From positions 1-64,000 of the forward strand of contig CAYOIZ010000004.1 of assembly GCA_964404165.1 (NCBI GenBank): a DNA stretch of 64,000 nt. The letters run 5' to 3'. Below the pieces are notes generated by a model, which did not search any database, was not told the DNA's origin, and saw nothing but the letters and a program-made list of their open reading frames with translations. Origin of the DNA: DASYLJ01 sp964404165 (lineage in GTDB: Bacteria; Desulfobacterota; Binatia; DP-6). Below are positions 21,033 to 29,579 of the stretch, one piece after another. Position numbers and translations under genes: made by a program. Numbering within the stretch: the first letter of the stretch is position 1; each line of letters starts with the position of its first letter.

Positions 21033-22492
21033 GGGATGGGGCTCCGTCCGGTCCAGTCGGACGCGGCCTCGTGGGCGGCGGCGATGCGCAGCAGCGTGGC
21101 TTCGTCGAACGCCTTGCCGATGAGCTGCAGGCCGATGGGGAGGCCGGACGCGTCGAGTCCGCAGGGCAGCGAGACGCCGGGCAGCCCGGCGAGGTTCACC
21201 GAGATGGTGAGGATGTCGGAGAGGTACATGGTGAGCGGATCGTCGACGCGCTCGCCGATGCGGAACGCGGTCGACGGGGCGACGGGGGCGACGAGCGCAT
21301 CGACGCGCGCGAACGCCTGCTCGAAGTCGCGCCGGATGAGCGTGCGGACCTGCTGCGCCTTCAGGTAGTAGGCGTCGTAGTAGCCGGCCGACAGCGCGTA
21401 GGTGCCGAGCATGATCCGGCGCTTCACCTCCGCACCGAAGCCCGCGGCGCGCGAGCGCTCGTACATCTCGCCGAGGGTGCCGCCGCCGGCGGCGCGGAGC
21501 CCGTAGCGCACCCCGTCGTAGCGCGCCAGGTTCGACGACGCCTCCGCGCTGGTGATGAGGTAGTACGTCGCGATGGCGTACTCGGTGTGCGGCAGCGACA
21601 CCGGCTCGACGGTGGCGCCCTGTGCCTCGAGCGCGCGCACCGCGGCGCGCACGGACGCCTCGACGTCGGGCTGCATGCCCTCGACGAAGTACTCCCGCGG
21701 CAGCCCGAGCCGGAGCCCGCGCACGCCGCCGGCGAGGGCCTCGGTGTACGACGGGACCGGCCGTTGCGACGCGGTGCCGTCGGCCGGATCGTGGCCGGCG
21801 ATGGCCTGCAGCACCAGCGCGGCGTCGCCGACGTCGCGCGCCAACGGACCCACCTGATCGAGCGACGATGCGAACGCGATGACGCCGTAGCGCGACACGC
21901 GGCCGTACGTGGGCTTCATGCCGACGACGCCGCAGAACGAGGCGGGCAGGCGGATGGAGCCGCCAGTGTCGCTGCCGAGCGCGGCATGCACCTCGCGCGC
22001 CGCCACCGCCGCCGCCGATCCGCCCGACGATCCGCCCGCGACGCGCGCCGGATCCCACGGGTTGCGCGTGACGCCGAGCGCTGCGTTCTCCGTCGACGAC
22101 CCCATGGCGAACTCGTCGCAGTTGAGCTTGCCGACGAGGACGGCGCCGGCCTGCCGGAGGCGGGCGGCGACGGTGGCGTCGTAGGGCGGGACGAAGCGCT
22201 CGAGGATTCGCGAGCTCGCGGTGGTGCGGATGCCGGCGGTGCAGATGTTGTCCTTGAGGCCGACCGGGACGCCCGCCAGCAGGCCGGGATCCTCGCCCGC
22301 GGCGACGCGCCGGTCGATGGTCGCGGCGGTGGCGAGGGCCTCCTGCTCGCAGACGGTGAGCATGGCCCCCACCGTCGGCTCGACGGCGGCGATGCGGGCG
22401 AGCGCGGCACGGGTGAGCTCGGTGGCGGAGACCTCGCGGCGGCGGACGCGGGCGGCGGCGTCACGGGCGGTCAGATCGTGCAGGGCGCTCAT
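21029..22492 (-). CDS. gatA: Asp/Glu-tRNA amidotransferase subunit A
   Basis: 487 residues. This is the amidase-signature subunit that releases ammonia from glutamine. The Ser-cisSer-Lys triad can be placed: Lys in GVPVGLKDNI, the Gly/Ser-rich RVAGGSSGGSAAAVAA, and the nucleophile in GSDTGGSIRLPASFCG. Starts 29 bases after gatC ends and overlaps gatB. Together the three genes make Gln-tRNA or Asn-tRNA by the indirect route, so the host may lack glutaminyl- and/or asparaginyl-tRNA synthetase. Confidence 0.97.
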   Translation of the reverse strand: MSALHDLTARDAAARVRRREVSATELTRAALARIAAVEPTVGAMLTVCEQEALATAATIDRRVAAGEDPGLLAGVPVGLKDNICTAGIRTTASSRILERFVPPYDATVAARLRQAGAVLVGKLNCDEFAMGSSTENAALGVTRNPWDPARVAGGSSGGSAAAVAAREVHAALGSDTGGSIRLPASFCGVVGMKPTYGRVSRYGVIAFASSLDQVGPLARDVGDAALVLQAIAGHDPADGTASQRPVPSYTEALAGGVRGLRLGLPREYFVEGMQPDVEASVRAAVRALEAQGATVEPVSLPHTEYAIATYYLITSAEASSNLARYDGVRYGLRAAGGGTLGEMYERSRAAGFGAEVKRRIMLGTYALSAGYYDAYYLKAQQVRTLIRRDFEQAFARVDALVAPVAPSTAFRIGERVDDPLTMYLSDILTISVNLAGLPGVSLPCGLDASGLPIGLQLIGKAFDEATLLRIAAAHEAASDWTGRSPIP

Positions 22493-22521
22493 GGGGAACT
22501 CATGGGAAGACGGGACGACGG

Positions 22522-22809
22522 CTACTCGATGATCTTGGGCACGCGGAACAGGCGGCCGTCCCGGGCGGGGGCGTTGGCCAGGAGGCCGTCGGACGCCGGC
22601 GGGTTGGTGACCGCGTCGTCGCGCATGGGAACCGCGACGTCCTCCACGTGGGCCATCGGCTCGACGCCGGCGGTGTCGAGGGCCTCGAGACGCGTGAAGG
22701 CCGCGAGGATGTGATCGAGGTCGGCGGTGAGGCGTTCCTCCTCCTCGGGCTCGAGCCGGAGCCGCGCCAGGGAGGCGACCCGTCGGACCTGCTCGCGCGT
22801 GATGGCCAC
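22522..22809 (-). CDS. gatC: Asp/Glu-tRNA amidotransferase subunit C
   Basis: 95 residues, GTG start. GatC wraps around the A-B interface and stabilises the complex. Recognisable by VRRVASLARLRLEPEEEE, the two helices and the LRDD-like MRDDAV segment. First gene of gatCAB. The start codon lies five bases from a -10-like TAACAA, so translation probably begins at or near the 5' end of the mRNA. Confidence 0.93.
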   Translation of the reverse strand: MAITREQVRRVASLARLRLEPEEEERLTADLDHILAAFTRLEALDTAGVEPMAHVEDVAVPMRDDAVTNPPASDGLLANAPARDGRLFRVPKIIE

Positions 22810-22814
22810 GGGTT

Positions 22815-22843
22815 TTGTTACCGCAGGCCCCGTCGGGCCGCAA
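22815..22843 (-). promoter_or_regulatory. gatCAB promoter
   Basis: Read on the minus strand: TTGCGG (22843-22838), 17-base spacer, TAACAA (22820-22815), then five bases to GTG 22809. It is back to back with the yraN promoter, the two -35 hexamers being only ten bases apart. Confidence 0.6.
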
Positions 22844-22853
22844 CGCGCGCGCC

Positions 22854-22882
22854 TTGCGACGCCGGGGGGCCGCGAGTAATGT
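22854..22882 (+). promoter_or_regulatory. yraN-serS promoter
   Basis: TTGCGA (22854-22859), 17-base spacer, TAATGT (22877-22882), nine bases to ATG 22892. No Shine-Dalgarno sequence fits between, so the transcript should be leaderless or nearly so. Confidence 0.65.
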
Positions 22883-22891
22883 CCCCCGCCG

Positions 22892-23269
22892 ATGAGCGGG
22901 CCGATGGGCGGTCGAGGCGAGCTCGGGCGGCGTGGTGAAGCGGTGGCGGAGGACTTCCTGCGCGATCGTCGGTACACCATCGTGGCCCGCAACTTCCGCT
23001 GCCGTGCCGGAGAGATCGACCTCGTTGCCCTCGACGGCACCACGCTGGTCTTCGTCGAGGTACGCAGCCGGCGGGGCACCATGATGGGCACGCCCCTCGA
23101 GTCGGTCGACGGCCGCAAGCAGGTACAGGTGGCGCGGGTGGCACGCCAGTTCCTGGCGATGCGAGGCTGGAGCGAGCGGTGTGCCCGCTTCGACGTCATC
23201 GGGGTGCGATTCGACCACGAGCCGCCTGCCGTCGAGCACGTGCAGGGCGCCTTCGAGATGGCAGGGTAG
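22892..23269 (+). CDS. yraN: YraN/UPF0102 family protein (predicted endonuclease fold)
   Basis: 125 residues. The PD-(D/E)XK-like core is visible: GRRGEAVAEDFL, then ARNFRCRAGEIDLVALDG and VFVEVRSR, giving the E...D...ExR set of this family. Some relatives act in Holliday-junction processing or DNA uptake, but the cellular role is not settled. Three bases upstream of serS, so likely co-transcribed. Confidence 0.93.
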   Translation: MSGPMGGRGELGRRGEAVAEDFLRDRRYTIVARNFRCRAGEIDLVALDGTTLVFVEVRSRRGTMMGTPLESVDGRKQVQVARVARQFLAMRGWSERCARFDVIGVRFDHEPPAVEHVQGAFEMAG

Positions 23270-23272
23270 GGC

Positions 23273-24544
23273 ATGCTCGACATCAAGATCCTCCGCACCG
23301 ATACGGCGGCGGCGAAGGCCGCGCTGGCGACGGTCGGCGTCGAGCCGGCGCAGGTCGACGAGGTCCTCGCGGCCGACACGCGTCGCCGCGAGACCATCCA
23401 GGCGATCGAGGCGCTGCGGGCCGAGCGCACCGCGGCGTCGAACAGGATCCGCGACCAGAAGGACGCCGCCGCACGCGAGGCGGCCATCGCGGCGCAGCGC
23501 GGGGTGGGGGAGCGCATCGCCGCCGCCGAGGCCGCGGCGGCCGAGGCCGATGCCACGTTCCTGCGCCTGATGCTCGAGCTGCCGAACTTCCCGCACCCGG
23601 ACGTTCCGGTCGGGCCCGACGAGAGCGCGAACGTCGTCCTGCGCACCGAGGGCACGCCCCGCACCTACGACTTCACGCCGTTGCCGCACTGGGAGCTCGG
23701 CCCGCGCCTCGGCATCATCGACTTCGAGCGCGGCGTGAAGATCTCCGGCAGCCGCTTCTACGTGCTGCGCGGCATGGGCGCGCGGCTGCAGCGCGCGCTG
23801 ATCACGTGGATGCTCGACCTGCACACGCGCGAGCACGGCTACAGCGAGGTGTATCCGCCGGCCATGGTGAAGGGCGAGTGCCTCGTCGGCACCGGCAACC
23901 TGCCGAAATTCGCCGACACCCTGTACCGCGACATCGAGGAGGACTTCTGGTGGGTGCCCACCGCCGAGGTCCCGGTGACGAACCTCTACCGCGACGAGAT
24001 CCTCGACGGCGCGGCGCTGCCGATCCGGCACGTCGCCTACTCGCCGTGCTTCCGGCGCGAGAAGATGTCGGCGGGGCGCGACGTGCGCGGCATCAAGCGG
24101 GGCCACCAGTTCGACAAGGTCGAGATGGTGAAGTTCGTCCACCCCGACACCTCCGACGCCGAGCTGCTGTCGCTCCTGAACGACGCGGAGGACGTCTGCC
24201 GTCGCCTCGGCCTGCCGCACCGCGTGCTGCAGATGTGCACCGGCGATCTCTCCTTCACCGCCGCCATGAAGTACGACGTCGAGATCTGGTCCCCCGGCTG
24301 TGCCGAGTGGCTCGAGGTCAGCTCCTGCTCCAACTTCCGCGACTTCCAGGCCCGGCGCGCCGCCATCCGATTCCGTCCACCCGGAGCGAAGACGAAGCCG
24401 GAGCTGGTGCACACCCTCAACGGCTCGGGCCTCGCGCTCCCACGCGTCCTGCTCGCGATCCTGGAGACGTATCAACGCGCCGACGGCACCATCGAGATCC
24501 CCGAAGTCCTACGCCCCTACGTCGGCGCCGACGTCATCTCCTGA
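23273..24544 (+). CDS. serS: Seryl-tRNA synthetase
   Basis: 423 residues. The N-terminal 110 residues form the long antiparallel coiled-coil arm that grips the long variable arm of tRNA-Ser. Class II motifs follow: motif 2 in YSPCFRREKMSAGRDVRG and motif 3 in NGSGLALPRVLLAILE; the TAEVPV serine-site segment is present. Both serine tRNAs seen in this window (29298, 41398) have the long variable arm it recognises. Confidence 0.97.
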   Translation: MLDIKILRTDTAAAKAALATVGVEPAQVDEVLAADTRRRETIQAIEALRAERTAASNRIRDQKDAAAREAAIAAQRGVGERIAAAEAAAAEADATFLRLMLELPNFPHPDVPVGPDESANVVLRTEGTPRTYDFTPLPHWELGPRLGIIDFERGVKISGSRFYVLRGMGARLQRALITWMLDLHTREHGYSEVYPPAMVKGECLVGTGNLPKFADTLYRDIEEDFWWVPTAEVPVTNLYRDEILDGAALPIRHVAYSPCFRREKMSAGRDVRGIKRGHQFDKVEMVKFVHPDTSDAELLSLLNDAEDVCRRLGLPHRVLQMCTGDLSFTAAMKYDVEIWSPGCAEWLEVSSCSNFRDFQARRAAIRFRPPGAKTKPELVHTLNGSGLALPRVLLAILETYQRADGTIEIPEVLRPYVGADVIS

Positions 24545-24559
24545 CCGTGCGTAACGGCA

Positions 24560-24587
24560 TGTCGCGCCGGCTTCGCCGGCCGCGACA
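24560..24587. repeat. REP-like hairpin 1
   Basis: TGTCGCG-CCGGC and GCCGGCCGCGACA form an almost perfect palindrome with one bulged G and a TTC loop, sixteen bases after the serS stop. No T-tract follows, so it is more like a REP-type element than a textbook terminator. Confidence 0.6.
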
Positions 24588-24625
24588 CGAAGGTCGAGCG
24601 GACCACCCAGGCTCCAGATACCCGT

Positions 24626-24660
24626 GCTGTAGGGTCGAGCCGAAGGCTCGATCCTACAGC
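24626..24660. repeat. REP-like hairpin 2 / bidirectional terminator candidate
   Basis: GCTGTAGGGTCGAGCC and GGCTCGATCCTACAGC are inverted around a GAA loop (16-base arms, one mismatch). It lies between convergent genes and contains the TAG stop of the minus-strand gene ending at 24654. It could end transcription from both sides. The shorter GTCGAGC also appears in the linker at 24593. Confidence 0.7.
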
Positions 24661-25028
24661 AGGTTAGGAAACCAGGGCGCGCCGGTGCTCGAGACGTCGT
24701 CGGCCGCGACCACGTCGTAGAGCACCTGGCTCCCGACGCGCATCTCGGGGACGAGCACGCCGCTCACCTTCACCCAGGTGTCGAGCTCTTCGTCGACGGG
24801 GCCGTTCACCCGCACCAGGATCCGGCTCTCGCGCTCGTCGGCGATCTCGAGCAGCGTCTCGCTGCCCACGGCCTCGCGACGGGCGATGCGGCCCTTGATG
24901 GTGACCTTCTCCTCGTAGTGCTGCTCGGGGCGCAGGTTCAGCTCCCCGATGGTGACGCCACAGGCGGACAGCGTCGCTGCCACCATCACCGAAGCCACCG
25001 TCACGAGTGCTCTGCCGCGAAGCCGCAT
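24654..25028 (-). CDS. Small lipoprotein with OB-like domain
   Basis: 124 residues from ATG 25028. Signal peptide with lipobox LSAC (Cys near residue 23). The mature part has the alternating strand pattern EEKVTIKGRIARREAVGSETLLEI, RILVRVNGPVDEEL and VKVSGVLVPE, as in tRNA_anti-like or cytochrome c maturation CcmE-like OB folds. No catalytic residues seen. The stop lies inside the REP-like hairpin. Function unknown; periplasmic or outer-membrane anchoring is inferred. Confidence 0.7.
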   Translation of the reverse strand: MRLRGRALVTVASVMVAATLSACGVTIGELNLRPEQHYEEKVTIKGRIARREAVGSETLLEIADERESRILVRVNGPVDEELDTWVKVSGVLVPEMRVGSQVLYDVVAADDVSSTGAPWFPNLL

Positions 25029-25093
25029 ACCGGGCTGGCCGGCTAGCATGCGTCTGGCTGAATTGCAAAGGAGCGTCGGCGCGGACCCCAGGG

Positions 25094-25122
25094 TTGACGA
25101 CCGAAAGGGCCACCAATACATG
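25094..25122 (+). promoter_or_regulatory. Promoter of the SurA/DsbA-like gene
   Basis: TTGACG (25094-25099), 17-base spacer, TACATG (25117-25122). The -10 overlaps the first possible ATG (25120), which favours ATG 25129, six bases downstream, as the true start. Confidence 0.5.
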
Positions 25123-25128
25123 AGTCCG

Positions 25129-26127
25129 ATGCGGATGATTGCTCTCGTCGTTCTCGCCCTGGCCATCGCTCCCGCCGCCCGTGCGGCGGACGACACCGTC
25201 GCCACGGTGGGGGGAACGCCGATCACGCGCAGCGCCCTCGAGAAGCACGTGCGCCCGCAGCTGATCGAGATCGAGAACGAGCGCTTCGAGGCGCTGAGTG
25301 GCGGGCTCGACGAGCTCGTCGCCGTGTCGCTCTTCGAGAAGGAAGCGAAGTCGAAGAACATCACGACCGAGGTGCTGATCACGCAGGAGATCACCTCCAA
25401 GGTGCCCGAGCCCACCGACGCCGAGATCCAGAAGGTCTACGACGAGAACAAGCAGCAGCTCGGTGGTGCGGCGCTCGACCAGGTGAAGCCCCGCATCGTC
25501 GAGTTCCTGAAGCAGCAGAAGGCCGAGGAGCGGCACGAAGCCTACGTCGAGGAGCTCAAGAAGAAGTACCCGACGACCATCGCGCTGAAGCCGCCCGTGG
25601 TCGAGGTCGGCACCGGTGGTCGCCCCGAGAAGGGCGGCGCCAAGGCGCCGGTCACCATCGTGATGTTCTCCGACTACGAGTGCCCGTACTGCAAGCGCGC
25701 CGAGGTGGTGGTGGCCGAGGTCACCAAGACCTACGGCGACAAGGTTAAGCTGGTCTTCCGCGACTACCCGCTGCCGTTCCACGCCAGCGCGCGACCGGCC
25801 GCCGAGGCCGCGGCCTGCGCCAATGCGCAGGGCAAGTTCTGGGAGTACCACGACAAGCTGTTCGCCGCGTCCGACCTGTCGAACGACAAGCTCAAGGCCA
25901 TGGCCGGCGAGCTCAAGCTCGACCAGAAGAAGTTCGACGACTGCCTGGCGAAGGCGGAGTTCAAGGCCGTCATCGACAAGGACATCGAGGACGCCGCGGC
26001 GGTCGGCGTCAACGGGACCCCCGCCTTCTTCATCAACGGTCGCATGCTGTCGGGCGCGCAGCCGTTCGAGAAGTTCAAGGAAATCATCGACGAGGAGCTC
26101 GCCCGCTCGCCCGCCGCGGCGTCCTGA
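25129..26127 (+). CDS. Periplasmic SurA-like/DsbA-like thioredoxin-fold oxidoreductase
   Basis: 332 residues from ATG 25129 (335 if 25120 is used). Signal peptide to about APAARAAD. Residues about 22-150 resemble the N-terminal chaperone domain of SurA/PpiD (VATVGGTPITRSALEKHV, then long charged helices) but no PPIase domain follows. From about residue 165 comes a DsbA/DsbG-type thioredoxin domain with the active site DYECPYCKRAE and cis-Pro loop GVNGTPAFFING. The enzyme should form or shuffle disulfides while holding unfolded exported proteins. Such fusions occur in delta-type bacteria. This organism exports many Cys-containing proteins, including several in this window. Confidence 0.9.
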   Translation: MRMIALVVLALAIAPAARAADDTVATVGGTPITRSALEKHVRPQLIEIENERFEALSGGLDELVAVSLFEKEAKSKNITTEVLITQEITSKVPEPTDAEIQKVYDENKQQLGGAALDQVKPRIVEFLKQQKAEERHEAYVEELKKKYPTTIALKPPVVEVGTGGRPEKGGAKAPVTIVMFSDYECPYCKRAEVVVAEVTKTYGDKVKLVFRDYPLPFHASARPAAEAAACANAQGKFWEYHDKLFAASDLSNDKLKAMAGELKLDQKKFDDCLAKAEFKAVIDKDIEDAAAVGVNGTPAFFINGRMLSGAQPFEKFKEIIDEELARSPAAAS

Positions 26128-26160
26128 AATACCTCGCCCGACCCGGCATCGAACGGGTCG

Positions 26161-27462
26161 ATGGCCAGGACACCTTCCACGACGGGCCGCCGGGTACTGA
26201 TCCTCGGCGGGGGATTCGGCGGCGTCTACGCCGCCCTCGAGCTCGAACGGCTGATGCGGCGCCACGGTGACCTCGACGTCACCCTGGTGGCCCGCGACAA
26301 CTTCTTCCTGTTCACGCCGATGCTGCACGAGGTCGCAGCGAGCGACCTCGAGCTCAGCACCATCGTGAGCCCCTTCCGCAAGCTGCTCCGGCGCGTGCGG
26401 ACGTTCATCGGCACGATCGAATCCATCGATCTGGCGGCGCAGCGCGTGCGCGTGACGCACGGCGAGGACGGCCATGGCCACGACCTCGGCTTCGACCACC
26501 TGATCCTGGCACTCGGGGCGCGCACCAATTTCTTCGGGCTGCCGGGCGTCGAGGCACGGGCCCTGACGCTCAAGTCGCCGAAGGACGCGCTCACGCTCCG
26601 CGACCGTCTCATCACGCGGCTCGAGGAGGCGAATTCGGAGTGTGCCGCGGGCGAGCGCCAGCCGCTGCTGACGTTCGTGGTCGCCGGCGGCGGCTTCGCC
26701 GGCGTCGAGACGATCGGGGCCATGAACGATTTCGTGCGCGACGCGCTGCCCTTCTTCCCGAACCTGCGCCCGGAGCACGTGCGGATGGTGCTGGTGGCGC
26801 CCGACGCGGTGATCCTCCCCGAGCTCGATCCGGCGCTCGGTCGCTACGCCCAGCGCAAGCTCGCGGCGCGCGGCGTCCAGATCGAGACCGGCGTGAAGGT
26901 GCGTCGCGCCGACGCCACCGGTGTCGAGCTGACCGACGGCCGTTTCCTCGCGACGGATACGCTCATCTGGACCGCCGGATCGGCGTCGAATCCGGTGCTG
27001 GCGTCGCTGCCCGCCGCCGACGCGCGCGGTCGCATCCCGGTGGACCGGCACCTCGCCGTTCCGGGCTTCCCGGGCCTGTGGGCGGTGGGCGACTGCGCGC
27101 TCGTGCCCGACGGCTCGACCGGGCGCATGCATCCGCCGACGGCGCAGCATGCCCTGCGCGAGGGGAGGACGGTCGCGCGCAACGTGATGGCCGCGATCCG
27201 CGGCACGTCGCCGCGTCCGTTCCGCTTCGCGACGCTGGGGCAGCTGGCTGCGATCGGGCACCGGGTCGGGGTGGCGAACGTCCTCGGCGTGAACTTCTCC
27301 GGCTTCGTCGCGTGGTGGCTCTGGCGCACGATCTATCTCGCCAAGCTGCCGCGGCTCGAGAAGAAGGTGCGGGTGGCGCTCGACTGGACGCTCGACCTCT
27401 GCTTCGCGAAGGACTTCGCCTGCGTGACGCCGGCGGCACGGGTGCACGGGGAGGTGGCATGA
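26161..27462 (+). CDS. ndh: Type II NADH:quinone oxidoreductase
   Basis: 433 residues. Single-subunit flavoprotein that passes electrons from NADH to quinone without pumping protons. FAD-binding LILGGGFGGVYAALEL at the N-terminus, NAD-binding VVAGGGFAGVETIG near residue 180, and the second FAD motif LWAVGDCALVP near 310. The PPTAQHALREG segment and C-terminal amphipathic/hydrophobic VAWWLWRTIYLAKLP anchor it to the membrane. The stop overlaps the next ATG. Confidence 0.94.
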   Translation: MARTPSTTGRRVLILGGGFGGVYAALELERLMRRHGDLDVTLVARDNFFLFTPMLHEVAASDLELSTIVSPFRKLLRRVRTFIGTIESIDLAAQRVRVTHGEDGHGHDLGFDHLILALGARTNFFGLPGVEARALTLKSPKDALTLRDRLITRLEEANSECAAGERQPLLTFVVAGGGFAGVETIGAMNDFVRDALPFFPNLRPEHVRMVLVAPDAVILPELDPALGRYAQRKLAARGVQIETGVKVRRADATGVELTDGRFLATDTLIWTAGSASNPVLASLPAADARGRIPVDRHLAVPGFPGLWAVGDCALVPDGSTGRMHPPTAQHALREGRTVARNVMAAIRGTSPRPFRFATLGQLAAIGHRVGVANVLGVNFSGFVAWWLWRTIYLAKLPRLEKKVRVALDWTLDLCFAKDFACVTPAARVHGEVA

Positions 27463-27716
27463 CCGAGGAGCTCACCTGCCGGGACGTCGCCGACTTCCTC
27501 GCCGGATACGTCACCGACGATCTGCGGCCCGACGTGCGGGTGGCGTTCGAGGCGCACCTCGCCGTGTGCCCCGAGTGCGTCGCCTACCTGGCGTCGTACC
27601 GGAGCACGATCCACCTGACGAAGGGTGCGCTCGGCCGTCCCGCCGACGAGGCGCCGGCGGACGTGCCGGATCCGCTCGTGCGCGCCATCCTCGCGGCGCG
27701 CGGTCGACCGCGCTGA
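27459..27716 (+). CDS. Small zf-HC2 (anti-sigma-like) zinc-finger protein
   Basis: 85 residues, ATGA overlap with ndh. HLAVCPECVAYL gives the H-x3-C-x2-C zinc motif of ZAS/zf-HC2 anti-sigma factors, preceded by the usual CRDVADFLAGYV helix. There is no membrane segment and no sigma factor gene beside it, so it may be a free zinc-binding regulator of ndh or of a distant sigma factor. Confidence 0.85.
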   Translation: MTEELTCRDVADFLAGYVTDDLRPDVRVAFEAHLAVCPECVAYLASYRSTIHLTKGALGRPADEAPADVPDPLVRAILAARGRPR

Positions 27717-27754
27717 CGGCGTAACGCGATCGGGGCGCGCGCATCGAACCCGGT

Positions 27755-28732
27755 ATGCGAACCGTCATCCTCTCCTGCGCGATCCTCACCGCCGCCCACG
27801 CCGGGACCTTGCCGGTGCCGCCCGGATCGTCGATCCAGGCCGCGATCGACGTCGCCCGCGACGGGGACGTCGTCGAGGTGGCGGCGGGTACCTTCACCGG
27901 CGACGTCGACTTCACCGGCAAGGCGATCACGGTACGCGGCAGCGGTCCGACGACCGTCGTGCGCGGCACCGGTACCGGGCCGGTCGTGCGCTTCACGAGT
28001 GGGGAGGGCGCCGACAGCGTGCTCGACGGTGTGACGATCACCGGCGGCGTCGCCGACCAGGGGGGCGGCATCCTCGTCGTCGACGCCAGCCCGACGGTGC
28101 AGCGTACGATCGTCGCCGGCAATGCGGCGCGACGACAGGGCAGCGGCATCTACCTCGAGCGCAGCGCGGCGCGAGTCACGAACAATCTCTTCGTCTACAA
28201 CCACGCGGTCGATCCCCGTGCCGGCGATCCGCACACCGTCCAGCTGCTCGATGCGGCGGTACGGCTCGTCAACAACACGATCGCCTACGGCGACAGCAAC
28301 GGCCTCCTCATCCGCGGCGGGGGGGCCGCCGTCGAGGTGCGTAACAACGTCTTCGCGGCGAACGGCGCGCGGGTCGCCGGCGACGTCCGGGGTCGCGGCA
28401 TCTGCGACTTCAGCAGTGGCGCCGTCATCCAGTACAACCTGTTCCATCGCAACCGCCGCGCCGCGCTCCTGAGCGGCACGGGCGACGACTACCGGCGGGT
28501 GCGCCAGGCCGAGCGCGCCATCGCCGACCCGCGCCTCGCCTTCAACGTCGACGGCGCGCCACGCTTCGCGAATCCACGCCTCGGCGTCTTCGACCTCGGC
28601 ATGCGCAGCCGTGCGCGCGGCGCCGGCGACCCCGCCTCAGCGTTCGCGAACCCCGACGGTTCGCGCAACGACGTCGGCGTCACCGGCGGTCCGCTCGCTC
28701 CGCGCTGGCGCGTCACCATTCCAACGCTCTGA
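27755..28732 (+). CDS. Secreted right-handed beta-helix protein
   Basis: 325 residues, signal peptide to about AAHAG. The start of the mature protein, PPGSSIQAAIDVARDGDVVEV, is the usual cap of DUF1565/pectin-lyase-like beta-helices. It is followed by coils with GVTITGGVADQGGGI, IVAGNAARRQGSG and NNVFAANGARVAG. No Asp cluster of a classical polysaccharide lyase is evident. It may bind or modify surface polysaccharide, but this is inferred from fold only. Confidence 0.8.
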   Translation: MRTVILSCAILTAAHAGTLPVPPGSSIQAAIDVARDGDVVEVAAGTFTGDVDFTGKAITVRGSGPTTVVRGTGTGPVVRFTSGEGADSVLDGVTITGGVADQGGGILVVDASPTVQRTIVAGNAARRQGSGIYLERSAARVTNNLFVYNHAVDPRAGDPHTVQLLDAAVRLVNNTIAYGDSNGLLIRGGGAAVEVRNNVFAANGARVAGDVRGRGICDFSSGAVIQYNLFHRNRRAALLSGTGDDYRRVRQAERAIADPRLAFNVDGAPRFANPRLGVFDLGMRSRARGAGDPASAFANPDGSRNDVGVTGGPLAPRWRVTIPTL

Positions 28733-28743
28733 AGGAGACTCCC

Positions 28744-29259
28744 ATGCATCGTCTCGCCGCCCTGATCACGTCCGTCGTCGCGCTGTCGGAGCGCGTCGGC
28801 ACTGCGTTGCGCTGGCTGTCGCCGGCGATCGCCCGCCTCACCGTCGGCACCGTCTTCCTGCGCTCGGGCTGGGGGAAGCTGCACGATCTCGAGAGCGTCA
28901 CGAAGTACTTCACCGAGCTCGGGCTGCCGGCGCCGGGATTCCAGGCGACGCTCGCATCGGGGACGGAGCTCGTCTGCGGCGGCCTGCTGCTGCTCGGTCT
29001 GGCGACACGCTTCGCCGCGGTGCCGCTGATCGTCGTCATGGCCGTCGCCATCCGCACGGCCCTGTGGGACCAGGTCGAGGGCGTCGCCAGCCTGGTCGGG
29101 TTGCTCGAGTTCTCGTACGCGGCGCTGCTGCTGTGGCTGGCGACGGACGGGGCCGGGCCGTTGTCGCTCGATCACCTGATCGGCCTCACGGCCGGGCGTC
29201 GCGGGAACGGCGGGTCGGCGGAGATCCCGATCGTCGTCCCGTCGCGGGCGACCGTCTGA
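28744..29259 (+). CDS. DoxX-family membrane protein
   Basis: 171 residues, with a good Shine-Dalgarno GAAGGAGA seven bases before ATG. Four hydrophobic segments and the DoxX pattern RLTVGTVFLRSGWGKLHDL and LVCGGLLLLGLATR. Members are inner-membrane proteins tied to quinone-dependent or thiol oxidation and stress. The exact reaction here is unknown. Confidence 0.88.
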   Translation: MHRLAALITSVVALSERVGTALRWLSPAIARLTVGTVFLRSGWGKLHDLESVTKYFTELGLPAPGFQATLASGTELVCGGLLLLGLATRFAAVPLIVVMAVAIRTALWDQVEGVASLVGLLEFSYAALLLWLATDGAGPLSLDHLIGLTAGRRGNGGSAEIPIVVPSRATV

Positions 29260-29260
29260 T

Positions 29261-29289
29261 TTGGCAACGGGGAACCGGAGTGGTAGCCC
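29261..29289 (+). promoter_or_regulatory. tRNA-Ser(TGA) promoter
   Basis: TTGGCA (29261-29266), 17-base spacer, TAGCCC (29284-29289), eight bases before the first tRNA base. The -35 starts two bases after the upstream stop codon. Confidence 0.5.
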
Positions 29290-29297
29290 GGGCGGCC

Positions 29298-29385
29298 GGA
29301 GGGGTGGCCGAGTTGGTTTAAGGCAGCGGTCTTGAAAACCGCCAGGGTGGCAACACTCTCGGGGGTTCGAATCCCCCCCCCTCCG
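29298..29385 (+). tRNA. tRNA-Ser (anticodon TGA)
   Basis: 88 bases. Acceptor GGAGGGG pairs with CCCCTCC; anticodon loop CTTGAAA; long variable arm typical of serine tRNAs; T-arm GGGGGTTCGAATCCCCC. CCA is not encoded. Reads UCA/UCG-type codons. Confidence 0.96.
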
Positions 29386-29548
29386 CTCGCTCGTCCCGCA
29401 ACGGAGAAACGGCCGCTTCGCACGGATGATCGCAGCGAAGTCGGTCGTGAATTCGTCGTATACCAAAGAAGGTCTACCGACATAGCAAGCGGAGCGGGTA
29501 CCTGCCTGGCTGGCGGTGGGGGAACGCGATCGTTTTCGGCGAATTCGT

Positions 29549-29577
29549 TTGACAGCGTGCGCGCCCGCATCGCTAAA
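29549..29577 (+). promoter_or_regulatory. Promoter of the XRE regulator
   Basis: A perfect TTGACA (29549-29554) with GCTAAA (29572-29577) 17 bases on, or TAAACG at 29574 with a 19-base spacer. The start codons GTG 29580 or GTG 29586 follow immediately, again leaving almost no leader. Confidence 0.5.
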
Positions 29578-29579
29578 CG

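Noticed and set aside
24949..25128. Upstream extension of the SurA/DsbA-like gene
   Set aside because: It would run over the promoter and the divergent gene start and would bury the signal peptide.
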